The notes under the pieces are model-generated. The model was not told the DNA's origin. It saw only the letters and a program-made list of their open reading frames with translations, and ran no database searches. A stretch of 64,000 nt of DNA from Elusimicrobiota bacterium (GTDB lineage: Bacteria > Elusimicrobiota > Elusimicrobia > UBA1565 > UBA9628). Below are positions 28,979 through 39,400 of this stretch, in pieces (position 1 is the first letter of the stretch; every line of letters begins with the position of its first letter). The position numbers and the translations under genes are program-made. Location: positions 1 to 64,000 of the forward strand of contig JACRDN010000005.1 of NCBI GenBank assembly GCA_016218575.1, written 5' to 3'.

Positions 28979-30091
28979 TTAGAGCAGCGCCAGGATTTCC
29001 TGGGACTGCTCCCCGCAGGCCTGGGCCACGCCGGGGCAGGTGACCTTGCCCTTGTAGACGTTGACTCCCTTGCGCAGGGCCTCGTCGTGGCGCACGGCCT
29101 CCTCGAGGCCAAGGCGCGCGATGGCGCGGGCGTACTTCAAGGTGACGTTGGTGAGGGCGTAAGTAGATGTATTGGGCACGGCCCCGGGGATGTTGGGCAC
29201 GGCGTAATGCAGGACCCCGTGCTTGACGAGCACCGGGTTGTCGTGGCTTGTCGTCTCGCAGGTCTCGATGCAGCCCCCCTGGTCCACGGCCACGTCCACC
29301 ACGACCGAGCCCGGGCGCATCCTTTTGATCATGCCTGCCGTGACCAGGTGCGGCGCCCTGGCCCCGGGGATAAGCACGGCGCCGATGACCAGGTCCGAGC
29401 TCAGCACGGCGTTGGTGATGTTCTCATCGTGGCTCATCAAGGTCGTGACCGCGTTGCCGAAGACGTCGTCGAGATAGGCCAGGCGCGAGGCGGAGATGTC
29501 GAGGATGTTTACCCGTGCGCCCATGCCGACCGCTATCTTGGCGGCGTTGATGCCGACGACACCTCCTCCGATGATGCTCACCACCGCGCGGTTGACCCCC
29601 GGCACTCCCCCCAGGAGGATGCCCCGGCCGCCGTAGTGCTTTTCCAAAAATTGCGCCCCGAGTTGGACCGCCATCTTGCCGGCCACCTCGCTCATGGGGG
29701 TCAGGAGCGGGAGGCTGCCGTCCTTGAGCTGGATCGTCTCGTAAGCCACGGCCTTCACCTCGGTTTTCTCGAGGAAGCGGGTCAGTCCGGGGGCGGCGGC
29801 CAGGTGGAGGTAGGTGTAGAGAATCTGGCCTTCATGAAAATAGGGGTATTCCGCCTCCAGGGGTTCCTTGACCTTGACGATCATGTCGCTTTCGGCGAAG
29901 AGCTTTTTCTTGTCGGCCACGATCTTGGCCCCGGCCTCGATGTACTCCTGGTCCGTGATGCCCGAGCCGACGCCGGCCCCCTTCTCGATGAAAACGGCGT
30001 GGCCGTCGCTGGCCAAGGCCTTGGCCCCGCCTGGAACGAGCCCGACCCGATGCTCCCTGTTCTTGATCTCCTTCGGCACTCCGATTCTCAT
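28979..30091 (-). CDS. ald: Alanine dehydrogenase
   Basis: 370 residues; NAD-dependent interconversion of alanine with pyruvate and ammonia. Start [18 protein letters not shown] is a clear family signature, with the second signature in [20 protein letters not shown]. The frame stays open upstream across the neighbouring gene, but ATG at 30091 after TAGGAG fits the family. It is preceded on the same strand by the thioredoxin-like gene, 10 bp away. Confidence 0.96.
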   Translation of the reverse strand: MRIGVPKEIKNREHRVGLVPGGAKALASDGHAVFIEKGAGVGSGITDQEYIEAGAKIVADKKKLFAESDMIVKVKEPLEAEYPYFHEGQILYTYLHLAAAPGLTRFLEKTEVKAVAYETIQLKDGSLPLLTPMSEVAGKMAVQLGAQFLEKHYGGRGILLGGVPGVNRAVVSIIGGGVVGINAAKIAVGMGARVNILDISASRLAYLDDVFGNAVTTLMSHDENITNAVLSSDLVIGAVLIPGARAPHLVTAGMIKRMRPGSVVVDVAVDQGGCIETCETTSHDNPVLVKHGVLHYAVPNIPGAVPNTSTYALTNVTLKYARAIARLGLEEAVRHDEALRKGVNVYKGKVTCPGVAQACGEQSQEILALL

Positions 30092-30101
30092 GGGTTGGCT
30101 C

Positions 30102-30578
30102 CTAGGGCAATCCGTAATAAGAGGCGAATTCGGGGATGCTATCCACTCCCATGGGGTAGCCGGCCACGTCGCGCAGGATCCGGCCGTCCCGGGTCGAGAC
30201 CACGAAATGCGGCACCCCACCGGACAGCTTGAGCCGGCCCTCGGGATCGAGCAAGGTGTCCGGGCCGAAGACCTGGGCGTATTGTCGGAGGTCTTCTCCT
30301 CTGGAAAGTCCCACCACGAAGCGGGTGGCCACGTCCTGACCCTGGAGGTAGGTCCTGAGCGCCAGGAAGGTCGGGGTCGCCGCGCGGCAGTAGCCGCACC
30401 AGGGGGCTACGTACACGGTCAGGCACTTGGGAGTCGGGCAAGAGGCAAGGGATTTTCCCTCGCCGCCCGAGAGCCTCGGCAAAGTCACGTCCAGGGAAAA
30501 TTGGTTCGAGCGCCGGGAGCAGGCGCTAAAACAGACGGACAAAAGAAGAACGGTCCACAGGAGACGCTCCCGCACCAT
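30102..30578 (-). CDS. Thioredoxin-like lipoprotein
   Basis: About 158 residues. N-terminal hydrophobic stretch [15 protein letters not shown] fits a lipoprotein signal with the lipid-bearing cysteine. A thioredoxin fold follows with the redox pair in [14 protein letters not shown] and the cis-proline in GGVPHFVV. Probably an extracytoplasmic disulfide reductase or TlpA-like protein. ATG at 30578 is chosen; TAGAAT ends five bases upstream, suggesting a near-leaderless transcript. An in-frame TTG exists at 30593. Confidence 0.82.
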   Translation of the reverse strand: MVRERLLWTVLLLSVCFSACSRRSNQFSLDVTLPRLSGGEGKSLASCPTPKCLTVYVAPWCGYCRAATPTFLALRTYLQGQDVATRFVVGLSRGEDLRQYAQVFGPDTLLDPEGRLKLSGGVPHFVVSTRDGRILRDVAGYPMGVDSIPEFASYYGLP

Positions 30579-30628
30579 GAGGTATTCTAGCAAAATAAGC
30601 TAAAATCTCTGAGAATCGGCGGCCCCCA

Positions 30629-31651
30629 ATGCGAAAACGTCTTTCCCCCATCGTCGCCGGCCTCATTCTCGGCGTTTCCACTTCGGCCTGGGGCGGGACG
30701 GCGCCTTCCCGCCTTCCCCGCCCTACGCCTTTCGAGGCCTTGGCCCGCCCGGAGTTCTTCCCCGAGGCGCGGATGCTCGGAACCTCCGAGGAGTCCGGTC
30801 CCCTTTATAAAGAACTTCAAGCCGTGGCCGCCAGCAAGGCCGGGTCCCTGCCCGCCATGGCCGGGAGGTATTCCTACCTTCTAATCCCCGGGATCAGTTG
30901 GGACCTCTTGCCGGGCTATTTAAAGCCGAACCTGGGCAGGCTGACCTATTTGGGTCTCGAGGGGCGCTTCGTGCCGACCGACCCCCTGGGTCCGGCTGCG
31001 GACAACGCAGAGGTCCTTGCCTCGGCCATAGAAGAGGCCCGCATGCCTGTCGTGGCCTTGACCCACAGCAAGGGCGGGACGGATTTTCTGGAGGCGTTGA
31101 GGCTCAGGCCTTCTCTCCAGTCCCGGGTGAGGGCCTTGGTCACCTTGCAGACTCCGCACTGGGGCACTCCCACCGCTGATTGGGCCCTGTCCCACCCCTG
31201 GCTCTACCATGCCGCCATGCTGGGCAGCCGTCTCCTGGTCCCGTCCCGCCTGGGGGCCGCGATCCCCAGGGACTGGATGCGGGCGGTGGAGGAGCTGTCC
31301 CAGGCTTACCGCGCCGAGCGGGCCGCTGACGGTTCTTGGCTCGACCCCGGCATCCGGCTCTTCTCGATGGCGACCTGGTCGTCTTCGGGGGGCCTGCAGG
31401 GCAATATCAGGAGCCGCCTCATTCCGGAACTCTACGGGCGCCAAAACGACGGGATCATTCCGACCTTGAGCCAGATCATGCCGGGTTCGCGCTTCGCGGT
31501 CCTGGGGGACGTCAACCATCAAGAGACGGTGTACGCGCCGAGCCCGGTCTTGAGCCTGGCCGGGGCGCGCATCGCTTACACGAGCTTGGCCGCCGATCTT
31601 ACGGAGGCGGTCGTGCGCTGGATTTTCACCCCGCCAGGCTCCGGCGCATAA
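30629..31651 (+). CDS. Secreted lipase/esterase-like alpha/beta hydrolase
   Basis: 340 residues with a signal peptide (about 1-22, ending SAWGG). The central motif VVALTHSKGGTDFLEAL is a lipase-type nucleophile elbow with Lys after the serine, as in PGAP1-like and triacylglycerol lipase-like proteins. DGIIP may hold the acid and DVNHQE the histidine. The substrate is unknown. Its 3' end overlaps the converging antiporter gene by 26 bp. Confidence 0.72.
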   Translation: MRKRLSPIVAGLILGVSTSAWGGTAPSRLPRPTPFEALARPEFFPEARMLGTSEESGPLYKELQAVAASKAGSLPAMAGRYSYLLIPGISWDLLPGYLKPNLGRLTYLGLEGRFVPTDPLGPAADNAEVLASAIEEARMPVVALTHSKGGTDFLEALRLRPSLQSRVRALVTLQTPHWGTPTADWALSHPWLYHAAMLGSRLLVPSRLGAAIPRDWMRAVEELSQAYRAERAADGSWLDPGIRLFSMATWSSSGGLQGNIRSRLIPELYGRQNDGIIPTLSQIMPGSRFAVLGDVNHQETVYAPSPVLSLAGARIAYTSLAADLTEAVVRWIFTPPGSGA

Positions 31652-33290
31652 GCTCGAAGAGGCGGCCGCCTGCAAGCTTGTTGGGAAGGATCACCTCTTG
31701 CGCCCCCGCGGCCAAAAGATGCTCGGCCTCTGCCGTTTCCTCGGCGGTCAGAATGAGCCGGGCCTCTGGAGCCAGGCGCTTCAAATGCCCCAGGAGCCTG
31801 CGGTTGGAGGTGCCCTTGAGGAAGGTGTCCGAAAGAGAGCAGATGACGAGACGGGCCTGCTCGATCTTCAAATGCTCGAGGGTTTCGGGATGGGCCAAGT
31901 CCCCATAGACCCAGAGAAAGCCTCTTTTTTCGAGGCGGCTTCTCAAGGCGGGGTTGTAGTCCACCACGAGAATCCGTTCCTTGGCCTCGGGCCAGTCCGA
32001 TTCCACGACCCGCAGGAAAGCCTCTCCTTCCCTGTAGCAGCCTAGAAGCACGATGTCCCGGGCCTTCACCTCTTCTGGGCGGCTGCCTGGCCCGGTTTTC
32101 TCCGCGATGCCGAAGCGGCCCAGAAGCGCCATAATACCGCGGGCCAGGGGATCGTTGAACATGATGATGTAGGTGGACAGAACCGAGGCCGAAAGCATGG
32201 CCATGAGCAGAAGGGATGGCAGCCCGGAGGAGACATGGCCGTAGCCCGCGCCCAGGGCCAATATCACGAGCGAGAACTCGCTGATCTGCGCCAGGTTTAA
32301 GGCCGCGACCAGGCCGGTTCTGAGGCCCAGGCCCAGGAGCCGCGCTGCGGGCGCTACGGTCAAGAGGCGCGTCGCCAGGACCACGCCCACCGCGACTCCC
32401 GCCGCGGCCAGGGTTTCCCCCGTCGGGTTTGGGAATTTAAGGCCCAGAGACACGAAAAACAATGTGACGAAAAAGTCGCGGACCCCGGAAAGCTTGGCCG
32501 CGACGTCGGCTCCATAAGGGAAGGCGGCGATGCTCATTCCCGCGATCAGAGCCCCCATTTCCTTGGACAGGCCCGCGCTTTGAGCCAGGCCGCAGAGGGA
32601 GAAGCACCAGGCCAGGGAAGTCAGGAGCACCAGCTCCGGGGCCTTTCCCGCGGCGTGGAGGATTCGTCCCAAGAGATGCCGGCTGGCGCCGAAGGCCAGG
32701 GCCACGAGCACCGCACCCTGCCCCAGGGACTTGAGCACCGAGGCCAGCTCTGGATGGAGGAGGTTCGGTTGGAATGCCATGAAAAGGATGGCCCATAGGT
32801 CCTGGAGCACGAGCACTCCGATCGTGAGCCGGCCGGGCGTGGTGGCGACCTCGAATTTGTCGTGGAGGAGCTTTACCACGATCAAGGTCGAGCTCAAGGC
32901 CAGGGCCAGGGCCAGGTAGAGGCGGTCATAGAGGCACGGCGCCATCCACGAGCCCAAGGAGGAGAAGTAGCCGAGCCCCAAGGCGAGGCAGGAGAGGAAC
33001 TGGATCGTCCCAAGGAAAAACACGGCCCGGCCCATGCTCGAGAGCTCCCGCAGGTTGATCTCGAGGCCGATGATGAAAAGGAGGAGGATAAGGCCGATTT
33101 CGGAGATGAGTTCGATGCTGGCGGGGTCGTTTACCAGGCCGAGGCCCAACTGGGGTCCCAGGAGAATTCCCCCCAGGACATAGCCCAGGATGAGCGGTTG
33201 TCCCAGGAGTCGTAGGAGATTGCCGGCCGCGGCCGCGAAAATGATGCCGAGGCCGATGTCGGTGAGAAGCGGCAAGGGCGCTTGGTGCAC
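31626..33290 (-). CDS. CPA2-type cation/proton antiporter with TrkA-N domain
   Basis: 554 residues. Twelve or so hydrophobic segments fill about 1-385, including PQLGLGLVNDPASIELISEIGLILLLF, typical of KefB/RosB-like antiporters. A cytoplasmic RCK/TrkA-N domain (about 400-550) starts DIVLLGCYREGEAFL, where the usual glycine motif is modified. Likely K+/H+ or Na+/H+ exchange gated by a nucleotide. The start lies 147 bp from the divergent metal-efflux operon. Confidence 0.9.
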   Translation of the reverse strand: MHQAPLPLLTDIGLGIIFAAAAGNLLRLLGQPLILGYVLGGILLGPQLGLGLVNDPASIELISEIGLILLLFIIGLEINLRELSSMGRAVFFLGTIQFLSCLALGLGYFSSLGSWMAPCLYDRLYLALALALSSTLIVVKLLHDKFEVATTPGRLTIGVLVLQDLWAILFMAFQPNLLHPELASVLKSLGQGAVLVALAFGASRHLLGRILHAAGKAPELVLLTSLAWCFSLCGLAQSAGLSKEMGALIAGMSIAAFPYGADVAAKLSGVRDFFVTLFFVSLGLKFPNPTGETLAAAGVAVGVVLATRLLTVAPAARLLGLGLRTGLVAALNLAQISEFSLVILALGAGYGHVSSGLPSLLLMAMLSASVLSTYIIMFNDPLARGIMALLGRFGIAEKTGPGSRPEEVKARDIVLLGCYREGEAFLRVVESDWPEAKERILVVDYNPALRSRLEKRGFLWVYGDLAHPETLEHLKIEQARLVICSLSDTFLKGTSNRRLLGHLKRLAPEARLILTAEETAEAEHLLAAGAQEVILPNKLAGGRLFELMRRSLAG

Positions 33291-33398
33291 CAGGGGATTA
33301 TAGCCAAAATTCGGCGCAACGAACCCGGCCGTGATTTTGCTAAGATCGCCGGCCCTCGCTGAGCAGATCCGCGCCGAGATCCTGCGCCGCGAAAGGAG

Positions 33399-33429
33399 TA
33401 TTGCGCAAGCAGCAATAGTAACCTATACT
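33399..33429 (+). promoter_or_regulatory. Promoter and operator-like palindrome of the copper/silver efflux operon
   Basis: TTGCGC (33401-33406), a 17-bp spacer and TATACT (33424-33429) form a promoter. TATTGC...GCAATA (33399-33417) is an inverted repeat covering the -35 box and half the spacer, a plausible repressor site. The spacer is 17 bp, unlike the 19-20 bp of MerR/CueR activator promoters. The regulator gene is not beside it. Confidence 0.55.
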
Positions 33430-33437
33430 CATGACGA

Positions 33438-33797
33438 ATGAAGGCCAAGATTCTTTTGAGCGGCGCCATCGCGTTGATTCTCGGGGTTTGCCCCTGCGTG
33501 GCCGCGCTCTCCTCATTGGCCGGACTCGCAAGCCCGCACTCCTGTTGCCCGTCAAAACGAATACCGAAGGACCGGCAGGGGCATCAGGGTGGAGACTGTT
33601 GCCTTCGGGCGCCGGCTCAGCCTTATGTCTCGCCTCCGGTTCCAGATGACCAGCCCTTCCTCTGCCTCCTCGATTCCGGCGCCCGCGAGGTTTTGATCGG
33701 CGTCGCGGCCGTTGAGTCCGATTCCGGACGGCCTCCGCCCGGCTTGTCGCCCCTTGCCGCTTGCTTGCCCCGCGCTCCCCCCGCCCTCTCGGCGTAG
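33438..33797 (+). CDS. Small Cys-rich secreted protein of the metal efflux operon
   Basis: 119 residues with a signal peptide (about 1-23, ALILGVCPCVAAL) and a short mature part with SPHSCCPS and GGDCCLRAP. Paired cysteines suggest metal binding. Small proteins of this kind (DUF2946-like) often precede Cus/Czc outer-membrane genes. I infer a periplasmic metal-binding role. Its ATG is eight bases after the -10 box, and a second ATG at 33431 is in another frame. Ending 53 bp before the TolC-like gene. Confidence 0.6.
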   Translation: MKAKILLSGAIALILGVCPCVAALSSLAGLASPHSCCPSKRIPKDRQGHQGGDCCLRAPAQPYVSPPVPDDQPFLCLLDSGAREVLIGVAAVESDSGRPPPGLSPLAACLPRAPPALSA

Positions 33798-33850
33798 CCG
33801 TTTGTCGGCCTTGTGTTTCGCCATCGCTTGCCTGGAGGAGAAAAGCGCAT

Positions 33851-35134
33851 ATGAGATTTATGATAGATTGTGCCATCGGATATTCACGTTTATTCTTGGG
33901 ATTAGCCGCGGTCTTGGCCGCTTGCGGCCAGTTTGCTGGGGCGCGGGCCTCCCAGGCGCCCTCAGCGCCCTTCTTCACCTTGAGCCAGGCGCTGGACTTG
34001 GCCGAGGCTTCCAACCCGGGAATTCTCTCGGCCAAGAGGCGCTGGGATGCTGTCAGGCACCGCGCCGTTCAAGCGGCGACTCCGGAAAAGCCGCGGCTGG
34101 ATATCGAGAGGATGTACGCTCCCGCGGGCAAGAGCCTTGCCGCCGGCGCCGATGAGCGCTCCTTCTCCATCACCCAAGAGCTGCCTTTCCCCACGAGTCT
34201 CTACCTCAGGCACGCCCTAGCCCGGCAGGACGCCGGCATCGCCGAACAGGAATATCGGGCGAAGGTTCGAGATGTCCTCTCCGGAGTCCGCGCCGCTTAC
34301 GCGATGTACTACCTGGCGCACCGCAGCATCGACATATCCAACGAGCACGTCGAGCTGATGAAGCGCTTTTCCAAGGTGGCGGAGTCCAAATACACGGCCG
34401 GGCGCGCCAGCCAGTCGGACGCGCTCAAGGCCCAGGTGGAGCTTACCAAGATGTTGAACATGAGCCTGGTGCTCCTTCAAGACAGCGAGGCCGCGCAGGC
34501 GATGCTCAACGCATTGCTCGGCCGGGACGCGGGCGAGCTTTTGGGGACGCCGGGCGAACCGGAACCGCCCAAAGCCCCTGCGCCTCTCGAGGAGCTCAGG
34601 GACTCGGCTCTCGCGCAGCGCCCGGAGCTCGCCGGAGCTAGAATCGGGGCCGAGCGAGCCGCGCGCTCAGTGAGCCTTGCTCGATCGGAATATCTTCCCA
34701 GCTTGATGCTTCAATATCGCCGCCGTTGGGATCCGACCAGGGGCAGCACGCAGGACGGCGTCCTTGGATTCTCGGTCCCGTTGTGGTTCTGGAGGCCCGC
34801 CGCGATGATCGCAGAGGCCAAGGCCGAGAAGGAGATGTCCGAGGCGGAGCTTAGAGCCATGGAGGTCATGACTCTCGCCGACCTCAAGACAGCGCGCATC
34901 CGCGTAGAGACGGCGCAAAGGCTCTCGGAAATATTTCGAACGACGGTGCTTCCGCAGGCGGAGGCGGCATTGCGCGTCGCCGAGGCCGGCTATCAGGCGG
35001 AGAAGACCAGCTTTCTCGACCTTTTGGACGCGGAGCGCTCCCTGTTGAACTTCAGGCTGGAATACTATCAGACTCTCGCTGATTATCAGCTCCGGCTGTC
35101 GGAGCTGGAGCGCGCGGTCGGAAGGAGGTTGTAA
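33851..35134 (+). CDS. TolC/CusC-family outer-membrane efflux protein
   Basis: 427 residues with a signal peptide and possible lipidated cysteine (AAVLAACGQ). The two repeated OEP domains have long helical segments with LDLAEASNPGIL near the N-terminus and the matching LAGARIGAERAARSVSLARSEYLPSL later. Forms the outer-membrane channel for the CusBA pump. The start at 33851 follows GGAGGAG; the frame is open 30 codons further upstream. It lies 3 bp before the adaptor gene. Confidence 0.92.
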   Translation: MRFMIDCAIGYSRLFLGLAAVLAACGQFAGARASQAPSAPFFTLSQALDLAEASNPGILSAKRRWDAVRHRAVQAATPEKPRLDIERMYAPAGKSLAAGADERSFSITQELPFPTSLYLRHALARQDAGIAEQEYRAKVRDVLSGVRAAYAMYYLAHRSIDISNEHVELMKRFSKVAESKYTAGRASQSDALKAQVELTKMLNMSLVLLQDSEAAQAMLNALLGRDAGELLGTPGEPEPPKAPAPLEELRDSALAQRPELAGARIGAERAARSVSLARSEYLPSLMLQYRRRWDPTRGSTQDGVLGFSVPLWFWRPAAMIAEAKAEKEMSEAELRAMEVMTLADLKTARIRVETAQRLSEIFRTTVLPQAEAALRVAEAGYQAEKTSFLDLLDAERSLLNFRLEYYQTLADYQLRLSELERAVGRRL

Positions 35135-35137
35135 GCC

Positions 35138-36490
35138 ATGAGACGAAAAGTTTTGATCCTGGCCTTGCTGGCCGCGCTTGCCGCCGCCGGCGCCTTCACG
35201 GCGCGTTGGCTGCGCCACGACGGCATCGGCCAGTCGCGGCGCGCCGCGGCGCCAAGATACCGCTGCCCGATGCATCCGAGCTACAGCTCCGAAAGGCCGG
35301 GCGACTGCCCGATCTGCGGCATGTCGCTCGTGCCGGTCGAAGCGGACGGCTCCTCGTCTAGGGCGGGAGAGGCCGTCACGGGGAAAAAGACGTGCTTGCT
35401 GCACAACTGCAAGATGGCGAACTGCCTCATGGAACTGCCGCTTGAGCCGGGGCAGAAGGTGTCTTGCCCGGTGTGCGGCGTCCACGTGGCCGAAGCGTTC
35501 CAAACGCCGCCCAAGAAGGGGCAGGTGCTCTATTACCGCCATCCGATGCGGCCGGAGGTTTCCTCGCCGGTTCCCAAGAAGGATGAGATGGGGATGGACT
35601 ACGTTCCGGTTTACGCCGAGGAGGAGAGGGCGGCCGAGACGGTGCCGGGCCAGGCGACGACCGTGATCTCGGCCGAGCGCCGTCAAATGATCGGGATGAA
35701 GTCCGCTCCGGTCGAGCGCCGAGACCTGCGCGTGACCGTGAGGGCGAGCGGGCGAGTGGCCTACGACCCGGACCTCTACAACGCTCTGGCCGAGTACCGC
35801 GAGGCCGCGCGCGCGCGGGGCAAGGTCAAGGACAGTCCGTATCCGGACGTCCACGAGCGCGCCGAGGCCCTCGTGCGCGCCGCCTACCTGCGTCTGCGGC
35901 AGATGGGCCTTTCGGAGTCCCAGATAGAGGAGAGCGTGAAATCCGAGCAGCCCCTGAACCTCCTCCTGGGCAGTCCGGGCGGCGCGGTTTGGGTCTACGC
36001 CCAGATCTACGAGTACGAGATCGGCTTGGTCAAGCCAGGGCAGGCGGTGACGATCACGACCCCGGCCTATCCGGGCAAGAAGTTCCACGGGAGGATCAAG
36101 GCCGTCGACCCCATCCTCTCGGCCGAGACGCGCTCGCTTAAGGCGCGCGTCGAAGTGCCAAATCCCGAGGGGCTCTTGAAGCTCGAGATGTTCGTCAACG
36201 CGGTGATCCAGGTCGAGATGGGGCGCAGGCTCGCGATACCCGAGGAGGCGGTCATCGATACCGGAGAGCGCAGCGTCGCCTTCGTGGATCTCGGTGAGGG
36301 CCGCATCGAGCCGCGGGAAGTGGCGGTCGGGCGGGAGGCGGACGGCTATTATGAGCTCCTGTCCGGGGTCCAAGAAGGCGAGAAAGTGGTCACCTCCGCC
36401 CAATTTTTAATCGATTCCGAATCGAAGCTCAAGGCGGCGATGTCGAAGGCCGGGGCCAAGCCGAAGACCGCGCCCAGGCACGGGCATTGA
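35138..36490 (+). CDS. cusB: CusB-like periplasmic adaptor with extra metal-binding segments
   Basis: 450 residues. After an N-terminal anchor come three metal-site-like segments: a heavy-metal-binding domain (about 47-72: YRCPMHP and CPICGMSLVP), a second Cys-rich ribbon (about 87-120: CLLHNC, MANC and CPVCGVHV), and a degenerate third (about 130-155: YRHPMRP and DEMGMDYVP). The membrane-fusion body follows with RRDLRVTVRASGRV. It links CusA to CusC and probably hands over Cu(I)/Ag(I). Confidence 0.88.
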   Translation: MRRKVLILALLAALAAAGAFTARWLRHDGIGQSRRAAAPRYRCPMHPSYSSERPGDCPICGMSLVPVEADGSSSRAGEAVTGKKTCLLHNCKMANCLMELPLEPGQKVSCPVCGVHVAEAFQTPPKKGQVLYYRHPMRPEVSSPVPKKDEMGMDYVPVYAEEERAAETVPGQATTVISAERRQMIGMKSAPVERRDLRVTVRASGRVAYDPDLYNALAEYREAARARGKVKDSPYPDVHERAEALVRAAYLRLRQMGLSESQIEESVKSEQPLNLLLGSPGGAVWVYAQIYEYEIGLVKPGQAVTITTPAYPGKKFHGRIKAVDPILSAETRSLKARVEVPNPEGLLKLEMFVNAVIQVEMGRRLAIPEEAVIDTGERSVAFVDLGEGRIEPREVAVGREADGYYELLSGVQEGEKVVTSAQFLIDSESKLKAAMSKAGAKPKTAPRHGH

Positions 36491-36491
36491 A

Positions 36492-39400
36492 ATGATCGAG
36501 AAACTGATCGCCTGGTCGGCCAGAAACAAGTTCATCGTCTTGATCCTTGTCGGAGCAGCGCTCGCTGGCGCGGCCTACAGCATCAAGCACGCCCGGCTCG
36601 ACGCCATCCCGGACTTGTCCGACACGCAGGTCATCGTTTACTCGCGCTGGGACCGCTCGCCAGACATCATCGAGGACCAGGTCACTTATCCGATCGTGAC
36701 GGCTCTCCTCGGCGCGCCGCGCGTGAAGGCGATACGAGGATTTTCCGACTTCGGCTATTCCTACGTCTACGTGATCTTCCAAGACGGGACGGACGTCTAT
36801 TGGGCGCGCACGCGCGTGCTCGAGTACCTCAGCAAAATCCAGGCCCAGCTTCCCGAGGGCGTGCGGACCCAGCTCGGGCCCGACGCGACGGGGGTCGGCT
36901 GGGTGTTCCAGTACGCCCTTAAGGACACCAGCGGGCGCCATGATCTGGCCGAACTGCGCGGCTTCCAGGATTGGTACCTGCGCTACTACCTGCAATCGGT
37001 GCCCGGCGTGGCGGAGGTGGCCTCTGTTGGCGGCTTTCAGAAGCAGTACCAGGTCAATTTGGATCCGAACGCCCTCATCGCCTACAACGTCCCGCTCATG
37101 AAGGTGCTCGACGCCATCCGCGACGGCAACAACGACGTGGGCGGGCGCCTGGTTGAGTTTGCCGGCAAGGAGTACATGGTCCGGGGCCGCGGTTACGCCA
37201 CATCCATTTCGGATATCGAGAATATCGTCGTTGGGCGGGACGCGAAAGGAACCCCGGTCCTGGTCCGCAGCCTGGGCAAGGTGGCGCTGGGTCCAGACAT
37301 CCGGCGCGGCATCGCCGATCTCGATGGGGAAGGGGACGCCGTGGGCGGCATCGTCATCATGCGCTACGGAGAAAACGCGCTCAACGTGATCAAGCGGGTC
37401 AAGGCGAAGCTCAATGAGATCAGGCCGTCGCTTCCCGAGGGCGTTGAGGTGCTCACGACCTATGACCGCTCGGAGCTCATCGAGCGCTCGATCGCCACGC
37501 TCAAAGAAGAGCTGTTTCTGGAGCTTCTGATCGTCAGCCTCGTGATCCTGGTGTTCTTGTGGCACTTTCCGACCGCCATCATTCCCATCGTGACGATCCC
37601 GGTCTCGGTCGTTCTGACCTTCATTCCCATGTATTTCATGGGGCTGACCTCGAACATCATGTCCATCTCCGGGATAGCCATATCCATCGGCGTGCTGGTC
37701 GACGGCGCCATCGTCGAGGTGGAGAACGCGTACAAGAAGCTCGAACGCTGGATCGAGGGCGGGCGGCAGGGCGATTTCCACGAGGTCCGCCTCAAGGCGC
37801 TTCAGGAGGTCGGGCCCGCCGTCTTCTTTTCCCTGCTCGTCATCGCCGTCGCCTTCATGCCGATATTCACGCTCTTGGATCAGGAAGGGCGTCTTTTCAA
37901 GCCGTTGGCCTACACGAAGAACTTCGCGATGGCGATCGCCGCGATTCTCGCCGTGACTTTCGACCCGGCGGTGCGCATGATGTTCTCGCGCATGGACTAC
38001 TTCACGTTCCGGCCCGCGTGGCTTTCCTGGATCCTCAACCAGGCGACCGTGGGCAAATACTACCCCGAGGAGAAGCACCCGGTCAGCCGCCTCCTTTTCC
38101 GCTTCTACGAGCCCGCCTGCCGCTTTGTTCTGCGCAACCCGTACAAGACGGTCGCCGCAGCCGCCCTGCTCGTGCTGACGACAGTGCCGGTTTACATGCG
38201 CCTCGGTTCCGAGTTCATGCCCCCCTTGAACGAAGGGACGATCCTCTACATGCCGACTACCTTGCCGGGGCTTTCCGTGACCGAGGCCCAGGGGCTCCTT
38301 CAGACCCAGGACCAGATCCTCAGGAGTTTTCCGGAGGTGGAGAGCGTCTTCGGCAAGGCCGGCCGCGCCGACACCTCGACCGACTCCGCGCCGTTTTCCA
38401 TGATGGAGACGACGGTCGTCTTGAAACCTAGCGACCAGTGGCGAAAGAAGCCGCGCTGGTATTCGTCGTGGCTGCCGGAGCTCCTACAGCGGCCGCTGCG
38501 CCATCTTTGGAATGATCGCATCACGTGGGATGAACTGATTTCCGAGATGGATTCAAAAATGCGCTTCCCGGGGGTGACCAACGCCTGGACCATGCCCATC
38601 AAGGCGCGCATCGACATGCTGACGACGGGAGTCCGCACGCCGATCGGGATCAAAATATTCGGATCTGATTTGAAGGAGGTGGAGCGCTTCGGCACGGAGC
38701 TGGAGGGCTTGCTCCAAGGCATTGACGGAACCCGGAGCGTCTATGCCGAGAGAACCGCGGGCGGTTACTTCCTCGACTTCGACCTCAAGCGCGAGGAGCT
38801 CGCGCGCTACGGACTGACCATCAAGGAGGCGGAGATGGTCATTATGTCCGCCATCGGAGGCGAGCCGGTCACGACCACCATCGAGGGCCGCGAGCGCTAC
38901 ACGGTAAGCGTCCGCTACGCCCGAGAACTGCGCGACACTTTGCCCAAGCTCCGTCGCGTCCTGGTTCCCACAACGAGCGGCGCTCAGGTCCCGCTTGCCC
39001 AGCTCGCAGACATCGAGCTGCGGCTCGGGCCGGCGATGATCCGCAATGAGAACGGCCTGCTGGCAGGCTATGTTTATGTGGATGTGGCGGGCCGCGACAT
39101 CGGCGGCTACGTCGAGGAGGCCAAAAGGAGGGTGGCCGAGGGCTTGCGCCTACCGGCCGGGTACTCGCTTCAGTGGAGCGGCCAGTACGAGAATATGGTG
39201 CGAGTGCGGGAGCGGCTGAAGATCGTCCTGCCGCTGACCATTTTCATAATCCTCTTTCTCCTGTACATGAACACGAAGTCCTGGGTGAAGACGGGCATCG
39301 TGATGCTGGCCGTCCCGTTCTCGCTGGTCGGAGCCGTCTGGTTTCTCTTCGCCCTCGGCTACAATGTCTCGATCGCCGTTTGGGTCGGCATGATCGCGCT

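Noticed and set aside
28501-29112. Minus-strand frame spanning the TPR and ald ends
   Set aside because: Overlaps two well-supported genes and has low-complexity translation with no family.
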